From Bimastos eiseni (taxonomy: Eukaryota > Annelida > Clitellata > Crassiclitellata > Lumbricidae), in the NCBI GenBank assembly GCA_959347315.1, contig OY365815.1:682001-746000 (forward strand): 64,000 nt of DNA, in the 5' to 3' direction. Each line of letters begins with the position of its first letter. Positions within the stretch are counted from its first letter, which is position 1. This document shows positions 1 to 10,418 of this stretch, in pieces. The notes under the pieces were generated by a model that worked only from the letters and a program-made list of their open reading frames with translations, made no database searches and was not told where the DNA came from. A program made the translations under genes and the position numbers.

Positions 1-1335
1 ACCACACTATTTCTTAGTCACAGGTGATGTCACAGCATTATATACAGATATGAACGTAGATAGCACCATCACTTCTGTAAAAGAATTCTTCCGTAAAAAT
101 CCAAAAACTAACAGACCAGACGCTGAACTCTCAGAACTCCTCGAAATAGCAATGAAAACTGATGACTTCTCTTTCTGCAACAAACTCTTCCCACAAATGT
201 TTGGGACAGCTATGAGGGAAGAGCCTTTGCACGTAACTTAGCAAACATGTACCTGGTAGAATTTGACCAAAAAGCAATGGAGGCCTTCCACATTCACCCA
301 CTTGACTTCTTCCGGTTTCTTGACGATATCTCCTTCATATGGCCTGGTACTGTCGAGGAGCTAAAACAATATGAGGCATTTCTAAACTCTTTAATCCTTG
401 ACATTACAGTAACCTTAACATACAATGACACTGAAATATTAACTTCCTCGACACAACGATTTCTAGATACACAGACCAGGACAGGACTACACTGCAGACG
501 AGAGTTTATTTTAAACAGACAGACACGCACCAATTACTGCACAGCTCATCATTCCATCGCAAACACACATTCACTGGCATTCTGAATTCCCAAATTTTAA
601 GATTTAAGAGATTATCTTCATTTCATTTAGATCGGATTCGATTACTCATGTAAGACACTATTTGACAGTCCGATACACAGAGGATATATAGCAAACGACT
701 ACTAAGGGAAACTAAGACTAACACATGGACCAGACGTGAAAAGAGTCCTAAAACTAAGAACACCGATAACAATCTCCTCCCTCCCAGTAGTCATTCCGTA
801 CAACCAACTATCTATGCGCATATTTTATGAATGGAAGAAAATCCTCATGCAAGATAATAATACACTGCAGCATTACCGCATAATACCAGCCCATTCTAGA
901 AATAGGAACCCAAAAGAATTACTAGCTCCACGTAAAAATAAGCCTATAAACCCCACGAAAAATACTAACATAGGTTCAAACAAATGTAACACACCTTCAT
1001 GCACACAATCATGCCCATACATAACAGTCTCCAAAACATACTCAAGCACATACACACGCCGCATTTACACCATAATCAAGCGACTAGGCTGCCAAGGCAC
1101 TAACACAATCTACCTAATAACTTGTAGCGCCTGCAACGAACAATACATAGACCACATACAAGGCAAGGTAGTAGAAGGCCTATCAGAACACATCCACAAT
1201 ATAACGAATGAGCATAATAACCCACTAGCAAACCACTTCAACTCAAACAACCACTCACTAGAAAATGTTACAGTTATGCCAACAGTCACTGTTGCTGCAT
1301 TAGAAATGGCTCTTTTCAGGCCAACAGTAATATAA
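1..1335 (+). pseudogene. PLE remnant, unit 1 (left end cut by window)
   Basis: The window opens 49 nt before the landmark ATG, inside the RT fingers. Segment 1 (motifs A and B) ends in a TAG at 239-241. Segment 2 (247-585) has motif C FLDD, but a 2-nt insertion in GAAATATTAAC near 436 throws the INFLD and thumb region out of frame. Segment 3 (736-1335, starting at GTG) keeps all 199 codons with the Cys cluster and degenerate GIY-YIG domain. The string TTTAGATCGGATTCG near 627 recurs only in unit 38. Not functional as an RT. Confidence 0.88.
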
Positions 1336-1650
1336 TAGGTAGGCCATCTGTAAGTTATTACGCTTATTTGTTATATTGTGGATGTGTTCTAATAGGCCTT
1401 CTATTCGTCCTCATCAAACTCAGCAGCATCGGAACTGCATCGTCGTCATCATCCTCCTCACCATCATCATCATCATCATCATCATCATCACCACCACCCC
1501 AACCATTACCGCCATGATCACATCCACCAGCACCATTATCATAAGCATCATCAGACCTCACCCGCCATCTGTGATTCTCCCATCAACGAACTGTGCCCGT
1601 CCTTAACAATCACCTCGTGATTCGACACCTAACCCTGACCCTGACCCTAG
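1336..1650 (+). repeat. Inter-unit linker 1: AT-rich spacer, TCA microsatellite, telomere-like string
   Basis: After the TAATAG stops comes a conserved spacer (TTATTACGCTTATTTGTTATATTG), given here only as a landmark of its first bases TTATTACGC. A TCA-rich microsatellite lies at about 1441-1497 and a conserved non-coding stretch follows. The end, about 1629-1650, reads CCTAACCCTGACCCTGACCC and then TAG, a degenerate telomere-like string. Read on the minus strand the microsatellite gives Asp9-Gly-Glu-Glu-Asp5, which I regard as a by-product of the trinucleotide repeat and not as protein. Confidence 0.85.
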
Positions 1651-3061
1651 GCCCTGGCCAACAAACATCGATCATACATTAAGGACGCCTATGACTTCAT
1701 AAACAGAATCAGAGACACTACAATAAAACCACACTATTTCTTAGTCACAGGTGATGTCACAGCATTATATACAGATATGAACGTAGATAGAACCATCACT
1801 ACTGTAAAAGAATTCTTACGTAAAAATCCAAAAACTAACAGACTAGACGCTGAACTCTTAGAACTCCTCGAAATAGCAATGAAAACTGATGACTTCTCCT
1901 TCTGCAACAAACTCTTTTCACAAATGTTTGGGACAGCTATGGGGAAAAAACTTTTGCACGTAACTTAGCAAACATGTACCTGGTAGAATTTGACCAAAAA
2001 GCAATGGAGGCCTTCCGCATTCACCCACTTGACTTCTTCCGGTTTCTTGACGATATCTCCTTCATATGGCCCGGTACTGTCGAGGAGCTAAAACAATATG
2101 AGGCATTTCTAAATTCTTTAATCCCTGACATTACAGTAACCTTAACATACAATGACACTGAAATTAACTTCCTTGACACAACGATTTCTAGATACACAGA
2201 CCAGGACAGGACTACACTGCAGACGAGAGTTTATTTTAAACAGACAGACACGCACCAATTACTGCACAGCTCATCATTCCATCCCAAACACACATTCACT
2301 GGCATTCTGAAATCCCAAATTTTAAGATTTAAGAGATTATCTTCATTTAATTTAGAACGGACTTCGATTACTCATGTAAGACACTATTTGACAGTCCGTT
2401 ACACAGAGGATATATAGCAAACGACTACTAAAAGAAACTAAGACTAACACATGGACCAGACGTGAAAAGAGTCCTAAAACTAAGAACACCGATAACAATC
2501 TCCTCCCTCCCAGTAGTCATTCCGTACAACCAACTATCTCTGCGCATATTTTATGAATGGAAGAAAATCCTCATGCAAGATAATAATACACTGCAGCATT
2601 ACCGCATAATACCAGCCCATTCTAGAAATAGGAACCCAAAAGAATTACTAGATCCACGTAAAAATAAGCCTATAAAACCCACGAAAAATACTAACATAGG
2701 TTCAAACAAATGTAACACACCTTCATGCACACAATCATGCCCATACATAACAGTCTCCAAAACATACTCAAGCACATACACACGCCGCAAGTACACCATA
2801 ATCAAGCGACTAGGCTGCCAAGGCACTAACACAATCTACCTAATAACTTGTAGCGCCTGCAACGAACAATACATAGACCACACACAAAGCAAGGTAGTAG
2901 AAGGCCTATCAGAACACATCCACAATATAACGAATGAGCATAATAACCCACTAGCAAACCACTTCAACTCAAACAACCACTCACTAGAAAATGTTACAGT
3001 TATGCCAACAGTCACTGTTGCTGCGTTAGAAATGGCTCTTTTCAGGCCAACAGTAATATAA
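1651..3061 (+). pseudogene. PLE remnant, unit 2 (first complete unit; domain map)
   Basis: PLEs encode an RT joined to a GIY-YIG endonuclease. Segment 1 (1651-1968) reads from just after a TAG. It contains YIKDAYDFINRIRD, motif A GDVTALYTDM (Asp codon at 1753) and motif B FGTAMG (1927-1944), then a TAG. Segment 2 (1974-2417, 147 codons) is in another frame and starts with ANMYLVEF-type sequence. It carries motif C FLDD at 2043-2054, INFLD near 2163-2177 and the thumb KQTDTHQLLH near 2239-2268. Segment 3 (2462-3061, 199 codons) carries the connector, the Cys cluster CNTPSCTQSC (2711-2740) and TIYLITCSAC...QYID from 2831. The RT N-terminus expected of PLEs is absent, and the two frame breaks make this a pseudogene. 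GCGTTAG near 3023 is shared with unit 35. Family assignment rests on motif order and wording typical of PLE RTs, not on a database search. Confidence 0.92.
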
Positions 3062-3369
3062 TAGGTAGGCCATCTGTAAGTTATTACGCTTATTTGTTAT
3101 ATTGTGGATGTGTTCTAATAGGCCTTCTATTCGTCGTCATCAAACTCAGCAGCATCGGAACTGCATCGTCGTCATCATCATCCTCACCATCATCATCATC
3201 ATCATCATCACCACCACCCCAACATCACCGCCATGATCACATCCACCAGCACCATTATCATAAGCATCGTCAGACCTCACCCGCCATCTGTGAATCTCCC
3301 ATCAACGAACTGTGCCCGTCCTCAACAATAACCTCGTGATTCGACACCTAACCCTGACCCAGACCCTAG
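3062..3369 (+). repeat. Inter-unit linker 2
   Basis: The TCA tract is at about 3166-3217. The spacer has a CGTCGTCATC variant (3131-3140) and AACATCACC in place of AACCATTACC. The telomere-like string has a CCCAGA variant (CCCTGACCCAGACCCTAGG). It is nearly identical to linker 35 except for about 9 nt of TCA length. Confidence 0.82.
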
Positions 3370-4773
3370 GCTCTGGCCAACAAACATCCATCATACATTA
3401 AGGACGCCTATGACTTCATAAACAGAATCAGAGACACTACAATAAAACCACACTATTTCTTAGTCACAGGTGATGTCACAGCATTATATACAGATATGAA
3501 CGTAGATAGAACCTTCACTTCTGTAAAAGAATTCTTCCGTAAAAATCCAAAAACTAACAGACTAGACGCTGAACTCTTAGAACTCCCGGAAATAGCAATG
3601 AAAACTGATGACTTCTCCTTCTGCAACAAACTCTTCCCACAAATGTTTGGGACAGCTATGAGGGAAGAACCTTTGCACGTAACTTAGCAAACATGTACCT
3701 GGTAGAAGTTGACCAAAAAGCAATGGAGGCCTTCCACATTCACCCACTTGACTTCTTCCGGTTTCTTGACGATATCTCCTTCATATGGCCTGGTACTGTC
3801 GAGGAGCTAAAACAATATGAGGCATTTCTAAACTCTTTAATCCTTGACATTACAGTAACCTTTACAAGCAATGACACTGAAATATTAACTTCTTTGACAC
3901 AACGATTTCTAGATACACAGTCCAGGACAGGACTACACTGCAGACGAGAGTTTATTTCAAACAGACAGACACGCACCAATAACTGCACAGCTCATCATTC
4001 CATCCCAAACACACATTCACTGGCATTCTGAAATCCAAAATTTTAAGATTTAAGAGATTATCTTCATTTAATTTAGAACGGACTTCGATTACTCATGTAA
4101 GAGACTATTTGACAGTCCGTTACACAGAGGATATATAGCAAACGACTACTACGGGAAACTAAGACTAACACATGGACCAGACGTGAAAAGAGTCCTAAAA
4201 CTAAGAACACTGATAACAATCTCCACCCTCCCAGTAGTCATTCCGTACAACTCACTATCTATGCGCATATTTTATGAATGGAAGAAAATCCTCATGCAAG
4301 ATAATAATACACTGCAGCATTACCGCATAATACCAGCCTACTCTAGAAATAGGAACCTAAGAGCTCCACGTAAAAATAAGCCTATAAAACCCACGAAAAA
4401 TACTAACATAGGTTCAAACAAATGTAACACACCTTCATGCACACAATCATGCCCATACGTATCAGTCTCCAAAACATACTCAAGCACATACACACGCCGC
4501 AAGTACACCATAATCAAGCGACTAGGCTGCCAAGGCACTAACACAATCTACCTAATAACTTGTCGCGCCTGCAACGAACAATACATAGACCACATACAAG
4601 GCAAGGTAGTAGAAGGCCTATCAGAACACATCCACAATATAACGAATGAGCATAATAACCCACTAGCAAACCACTTCAACTCAAACAACCACTCACTAGA
4701 AAATGTTACAGTTATGCCAACAGTCACTGTTGCTGCATTAGAAATGGCTCTTTTCAGGCCAACAGTAATATAA
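3370..4773 (+). pseudogene. PLE remnant, unit 3
   Basis: Segment 1 ends at 3687. Segment 2 (3693-4031) has the 2-nt GAAATATTAAC insertion, so the thumb is out of frame. Segment 3 (4183-4773, 196 codons) lacks the 9 nt that encode Glu-Leu-Leu in other units. The boundary reads GACTACTACGGG near 4144, keeping a second Tyr codon where most units have TAA. Its near-duplicate is unit 36, exactly 53,717 bp downstream. Confidence 0.88.
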
Positions 4774-5088
4774 TAGATAGGCCTTCTATCGGTTATTACG
4801 CTTATTTGTGATATTGTGGATGTGTTCTAATAGGCCTTCTATTCGTCCTCATCAAACTCAGCAGCATCGGCACTGCATCGTCGTCATCATCCTCCTCACC
4901 ATCATCATCATCATCATCATCATCATCACCACCACCCCAACCATTACCGCCATGATCACATCCACCAGCACCATTATCATAAGCATCATCAGACCTCACC
5001 CGCCATCTGTGATTCTCCCATCAACGAACTGTGCCCGTCCTCAACAATCACCTCGTGATTCGACACCTAACCCTGACCCTGACCCTAG
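4774..5088 (+). repeat. Inter-unit linker 3
   Basis: The spacer is of the ATAGATAGGCCTTCTATCGG type. The TCA tract is at about 4877-4936 (minus-strand reading Asp9-Gly-Glu-Glu-Asp5, as in linkers 1 and 36). The CCCTAA/CCCTGA string precedes 5089. It matches linker 36. Confidence 0.82.
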
Positions 5089-6010
5089 GCCCTGGCCAAC
5101 AAACATCGATCATACATTAAGGACGCCTATGACTTCATAAACAGAATCAGAGACACTACAATAAAACCACACTATTTCTTAGTCACAGGTGATGTCACAG
5201 CATTATATACAGATATGAACGTAGATAGAACCATCACTACTGTAAAAGAATTCTTCCGTAAAAATCCAAAAACTAACAGACTAGACGCTGAACTCTTAGA
5301 ACTCCTGGAAATAGCAATGAAAACTGATGACCTCTCCTTCTGCAACAAACTCTTCCCACAAATGTTTGGGACAGCTATGGGGAAAAAACTTTTGCACGTA
5401 ACTTAGCAAACATGTACCTGGTAGAATTTGACCAAAAAGCAATGGAGGCCTTCCGCATTCACTCACTTGACTTCTTCCGGTTTCTTGACGATATCTCCTT
5501 CATATGGCCCGGTACTGTCGAGGAGCTAAAACAATATGAGGCATTTCTAAATTCTTTAATCCTTGACATTACAGTAACCTTAACATACAATGACACTGAA
5601 ATTAACTTCCTTGACACAACGATTTCTAGATCCACAGACCAGGACAGGACTACACTGCAGACGAGAGTTTATTTTAAACAGACAGACACGCACCAATTAC
5701 TGCACAGCTCATCATTCCATCCCAAACACACATTCACTGGCATTCTGAAATCCCAAATTTTAAGATTTAAGAGATTATCTTCATTTAATTTAGAACGGAC
5801 TTCGATTACTCATGTAAGACACTATTTGACAGTCCGTTACACAGAGGATATATAGCAAACGACTACTAAGGGAAACTAAGACTAACACATGGACCAGACG
5901 TGAAAAGAGTCCTAAAACTAAGAACACCGATAACAATCTCCTCCCTCCCAGTAGTCATTCCGTACAACTCACTATCTATGCGCATATTTTATGAATGGAA
6001 GAAAATCCTC
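5089..6010 (+). pseudogene. PLE remnant, unit 4, 3' part deleted
   Basis: Segment 1 runs to 5406 and segment 2 (5412-5855) is an uninterrupted 147 codons. Segment 3 starts at GTG 5900 but has only 37 codons. At 6010/6011 the sequence GAAAATCCTC joins directly to TGACCGTGACCCTAGG, the end of a linker. About 0.78 kb is missing: the connector, Cys cluster, GIY-YIG region and microsatellite. Confidence 0.88.
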
Positions 6011-6025
6011 TGACCGTGACCCTAG
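6011..6025 (+). repeat. Deletion-junction linker 4 (telomere-like remnant only)
   Basis: Only TGACCGTGACCCTAG remains of the linker; the spacer and microsatellite are absent. CCGTGA is a one-base variant of CCCTGA seen only here. Confidence 0.7.
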
Positions 6026-6629
6026 GCGCTGGCCAACAAACATCCATCATACATTAAGGACGCCCATGACCTCATAAACAGAATCAGAGACACTACAATA
6101 AAACCACACTATTTCTTAGTCACAGGTGATGTCACAGCATTATATACAGATATGAACGTAGATAGCACCATCACTTCTGTAAAAGAATTCTTCCGTAAAA
6201 ATCCAAAAACTAACAGACCAGACGCTGAACTCTTAGAACTCCTGGAAAGAGCTATGAAAACTGATGACTTCTCCTTCTGCAACAAACTCTTCCCACAAAT
6301 GTTTGGGACAGCTATGAGGGAAGAACCTTTTCACGTAACTTAGCAAACATGTACCTGGTAGAAGTTGACCAAAAAGCAATGGAGGCCTTCCACATTCACC
6401 CACTTGACTTCTTCCGGTTTCTTGACGATATCTCCTTCATATGGCCTGGTACTGTCGAGGAGCTAAAACAATATGAGGCCATTCTAAATTCTTTAATCCT
6501 TGACATTACAGTAACCTTAACATACAATGACACTGAAATTAACTTCCTTGACACAACGATTTCTAGATACACAGACCAGGACAGGACTACGCTGCAGACG
6601 AGAGTTTATTTTAAACAGACAGACACGCA
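6026..6629 (+). pseudogene. PLE remnant, unit 5, truncated in RT thumb
   Basis: Segment 1 ends at 6343. Segment 2 starts at 6349 and has FLDD and INFLD in frame, but stops matching the other units after CAGACACGCA at 6629. There it joins a TCA microsatellite, so the open frame runs on to a stop at 6786 through about ten His codons. All of segment 3 is missing. Confidence 0.87.
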
Positions 6630-6822
6630 TCTTCATCATCATCATCATCACCACCACCACCACCCCAACCATTACCGCCATGATCACATCAGCCAGCACC
6701 ATTGTCATAAGCATCATCAGACCTCACCCGCCATCTGTGATTCTCCCATCAACGAACTGTGTCCGTGCTCAACAAACACCTCGTGATTCGACAACTAACC
6801 CTGACCCAGACCCTGACCCTAG
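6630..6822 (+). repeat. Inter-unit linker 5, 5' part deleted
   Basis: The TCA/CCA tract is at 6630-6664 with the normal distal linker after it. The telomere-like string is longer than usual, with an extra hexamer (CCCTGACCCAGACCCTGACC). The AT-rich proximal spacer is absent. Confidence 0.8.
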
Positions 6823-7744
6823 GCCCTGGCCAACAAACATCCATAATACATTAAGGACACCCATGACCTCATAAACAGAATCAGAGACACTACAATAAAA
6901 CCACACTATTTCTTAGTCACAGGTGATGTCACAGCATTATATACAGATATGAACGTAGATAGCACCATCACTTCTGTAAAAGAATTCTTCCGTAAAAATC
7001 CAAAAACTAACAGACCAGACGCTGAACTCTCAGAACTCCTCGAAATAGCAATGAAAACTGATGACTTCTCTTTCTGCAACAAACTCTTCCCACAAATGTT
7101 TGGGACAGCTATGAGGGAAGAGCCTTTGCACGTAACTTAGCAAACATGTACCTGGTAGAATTTGACCAAAAAGCAATGGAGGCCTTCCGCATTCACCCAC
7201 TTGACTTCTTCCGGTTTCTTGACGATATCTCCTTCATATGGCCCGGTACTGTCGAGGAGCTAAAACAATATGAGGCATTTCTAAATTCTTTAATCCTTGA
7301 CATTACAGTAACCTTAACATACAATGACACTGAAATTAACTTCCTTGACACAACGATTTCTAGATACACAGACCAGGACAGGACTACACTGCAGACGAGA
7401 GTTTATTTTAAACAGACAGACACGCACCAATTACTGCACAGCTCATCATTCCATCCCAAACACACATTCACTGGCATTCTGAAATCCCAAATTTTAAGAT
7501 TTAAGAGATTATCTTCATTTAATTTAGAACGGACTTCGATTACTCATGTAAGACACTATTTGACAGTCCGTTACACAGAGGATATATAGCAAACGACTAC
7601 TAAAAGAAACTAAGACTAACACATGGACCAGACGTGAAAAGAGTACTAAAACTAAGACCACCGATAACAATCTCCTCCCTCCCAGTAGTCATTCCGTACA
7701 ACTCACTATCTATGCGCATATTTTATGAATGGAAGAAAATCCTC
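6823..7744 (+). pseudogene. PLE remnant, unit 6, 3' part deleted
   Basis: Segment 1 runs to 7140 and segment 2 (7146-7589) has 147 codons. Segment 3 starts at 7634 and stops after 37 codons at the same junction as unit 4 (ATCCTC|TGACCC). It has AAGACCACC in place of AAGAACACC near 7653, shared with units 7 and 37. Confidence 0.87.
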
Positions 7745-7759
7745 TGACCCTGACCCTAG
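7745..7759 (+). repeat. Deletion-junction linker 6
   Basis: Only TGACCCTGACCCTAG remains. The following RT start reads GCCCAGGCC, a variant shared with junction linkers 7 and 37. Confidence 0.7.
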
Positions 7760-8683
7760 GCCCAGGCCAACAAACATCCATAATACATTAGGGACGCCCA
7801 TGACCTCATAAACAGAGTCAGAGACACTACAATAAAACCACACTATATCTTAGTCACAGGTGATGTCACAGCATTATATACAGATATGAACGTAGATAGC
7901 ACCATCACTTCTGTAAAAGAATTCTTCCGTAAAAATCCAAAAACACACAGACCAGACGCTGAACTCTCAGAACTCCTCGAAATAGCAATGAAAACTGATG
8001 ACTTCTCCTTCTGCAACAAACTCTTCCCACAAATGTTTGGGACAGCTATGAGGGAAGAACCTTTGCACGTAACTTAGCAAACATGTACCTGGTAGAATTT
8101 GACCAAAAAGCAATGGAGGCCTTCCACATTCACCCACTTGACTTCTTCCGGTTTCTTGACGATATCTCCTTCATATGGCCTGGTACTGTCGAGGAGCTAA
8201 AACAATATGAGGCATTTCTAAACTCTTTAATCCTTGACATTACAGTAACCTTAACATACAATGACACTGAAATATTAACTTCCTCGACACAACGATTTCT
8301 AGATACACAGACCAGGACAGGACTACACTGCAGACGAGAGTTTATTTTAAACAGACAGACACGCACCAATTACTGCACAGCTCATCATTCCATCGCAAAC
8401 ACACATTCACTGGCATTCTGAATTCCCAAATTTTAAGATTTAAGAGATTATCTTCATTTCATTTAGAACGGACTTCGATTACTCATGTAAGACACTATTT
8501 GACAGTCCGTTACACAGAGGATATATAGCAAACGACTACTAAAAGAAACTAAGACTAACACATGGACCAGACGTGAAAAGAGTCCTAAAACTAAGACCAC
8601 CGATAACAATCTCCTCCCTCCCAGTAGTCATTCCGTACAACTCACTATCTATGCGCATATTTTATGAATGGAAGAAAATCCTC
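7760..8683 (+). pseudogene. PLE remnant, unit 7, 3' part deleted
   Basis: Segment 1 runs to 8077 with AAAACACACAGACC (Lys-Thr-His). Segment 2 (8083-8421) has the 2-nt insertion. CTGAATTCCC and TTCATTTCATTTAG mark the distal part, shared with units 1, 37 and 38. Segment 3 starts at 8573 and ends after 37 codons at the common deletion junction. Confidence 0.87.
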
Positions 8684-8698
8684 TGACCCTGACCCTAG
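8684..8698 (+). repeat. Deletion-junction linker 7
   Basis: Only TGACCCTGACCCTAG remains, identical to junction 6. Confidence 0.7.
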
Positions 8699-10109
8699 GC
8701 CCAGGCCAACAAACATCCATAATACATTAGGGACGCCCATGACCTCATAAACAGAGTCAGAGACACTACAATAAAACCACACTATATCTTAGTCACAGGT
8801 GATGTCACAGCATTATATACAGATATGAACGTAGATAGCACCATCACTTCTGTAAAAGAATTCTTCCGTAAAAATCCAAAAACACACAGACCAGACGCTG
8901 AACTCTCAGAACTCCTCGAAATAGCAATGAAAACTGATGACTTCTCCTTCTGCAACAAACTCTTCCCACAAATGTTTGGGACAGCTATGGGGGAAGAACC
9001 TTTGCACGTAACTTAGCAAACATGTACCTGGTAGAATTTGACCAAAAAGCAATGGAGGCCTTCCACATTCACCCACTTGACTTCTTCCGGTTTCTTGACG
9101 ATATCTCCTTTATATGGCCCGGTACTGTCGAGGAGCTAAAACAATATGAGGCATTTCTAAATTCTTTAATCCCTGACATTACAGTAACCTTAACATACAA
9201 TGACACTGAAATTAACTTCCTTGACACAACGATTTCTAGATACACAGACCAGGACAGGACTACACTGCAGACGAGAGTTTATTTTAAACAGACAGACACG
9301 CACCAATTACTGCACAGCTCATCATTCCATCCCAAACACACATTCACTGGCATTCTGAAATCCCAAATTTTAAGATTTAAGAGATTATCTTCATTTAATT
9401 TAGAACGAACTTCGATTACTCATGTAAGACACTATTTGACAGTCCGTTACACAGAGGATATAAAGCAAACGACTACTAAGAGAAACTAAGACTAACACAT
9501 GGACCAGACGTGAAAAGAGTCCTAAAACTAAGAACATCGATAACAATCTCCTCCCTCCCAGTAGTCATTCCGTACAACCCACTATCTCTGCGCATATTTT
9601 ATGAATGGAAGAAAATCCTCATGCAAGATAATAATACACTGCAGCATTACCGCATAATACCAGCCCACTCTAGAAATAGGAACCTAAAAGAATTACTAGC
9701 TCCACGTAAAAATAAGCCTATAAAACCCACGCAAAATACTAACATAGGTTCAAACAAATGTAACACACCTTCATGCACACAATCATGCCCATACATAACA
9801 GTCTCCAAAACATACTCAAGCACATACACATGCCGAAAGTACACCATAATCAAGCGACTAGGCTGCCAAGGCACTAACACAATCTACCTAATAACTTGTA
9901 GCGCCTGCAACGAACAATACATAGACCACACACAGGGCAAAGTAGTAGAAGGCCAATTAGAACACATCCACAATATAACGAATGAGCATAATAACCCACT
10001 AGCAAACCACTTCAACTCAAACAACCACTCACTAGAAAATGTTACAGTTATGCCAACAGTCACTGTTGCTGCATTAGAAATGGCTCTTTTCAGGCCAACA
10101 GTAATATAA
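8699..10109 (+). pseudogene. PLE remnant, unit 8
   Basis: Segment 1 ends at 9016 with the Lys-Thr-His variant. Segment 2 (9022-9489, 155 codons) reads past the usual TAG because it is AAG here (GATATAAAGC), then meets another stop. Segment 3 (9510-10109) keeps 199 codons. From this unit on, the Lys-to-Gln change in CCCACGCAAAATAC marks the core of the array. Confidence 0.88.
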
Positions 10110-10418
10110 TAGGTAGGCCATCTGCAAGTTATTACGCTTATTTGTTATATTGTGGATGTGTTCTAATAGGCCTTCTATTCGTCCTCATCAAACTCAGCAG
10201 CATCGGCACTGCATCGTCGTCATCATCATCCTCACCATCATCATCATCATCATCATCACCACCACCCCAACCATTACCGCCATGATCACATCCACCAGTA
10301 CCATTATCATATGCATCATCAGACCTCACCCGCCATCTGTGATTCTACCATCAACGAACTGTGCCCGTGCTCAACAATCACCTCGTGATTCGACACCTAA
10401 CCCTGACCCTGACCCTAG
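10110..10418 (+). repeat. Inter-unit linker 8
   Basis: The TCA tract is short, about 10213-10265 (minus-strand reading Asp7-Gly-Glu-Asp6). ATATGCATCATC and ACCAGTACC variants are shared with linker 10. The telomere-like string is normal. Confidence 0.82.

Noticed and set aside
1629..1650. A true telomere tract
   Set aside because: Only three or four degenerate hexamers occur per unit; this is telomere-like and internal, not a chromosome end.
1873..1915. Possible hammerhead ribozyme core: CTGATGA in segment 1, and CTGATGA on the minus strand of linkers near TCATCAGACC
   Set aside because: PLEs can carry hammerhead ribozymes, so I looked. I see no matching GAAA box and no stems in either place; the first is just coding sequence for Lys-Thr-Asp-Asp.
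2599..2832. Minus-strand open frames of 74-138 codons opposite segment 3
   Set aside because: They are shadows of the + strand segment, which carries the recognisable RT/endonuclease motifs.
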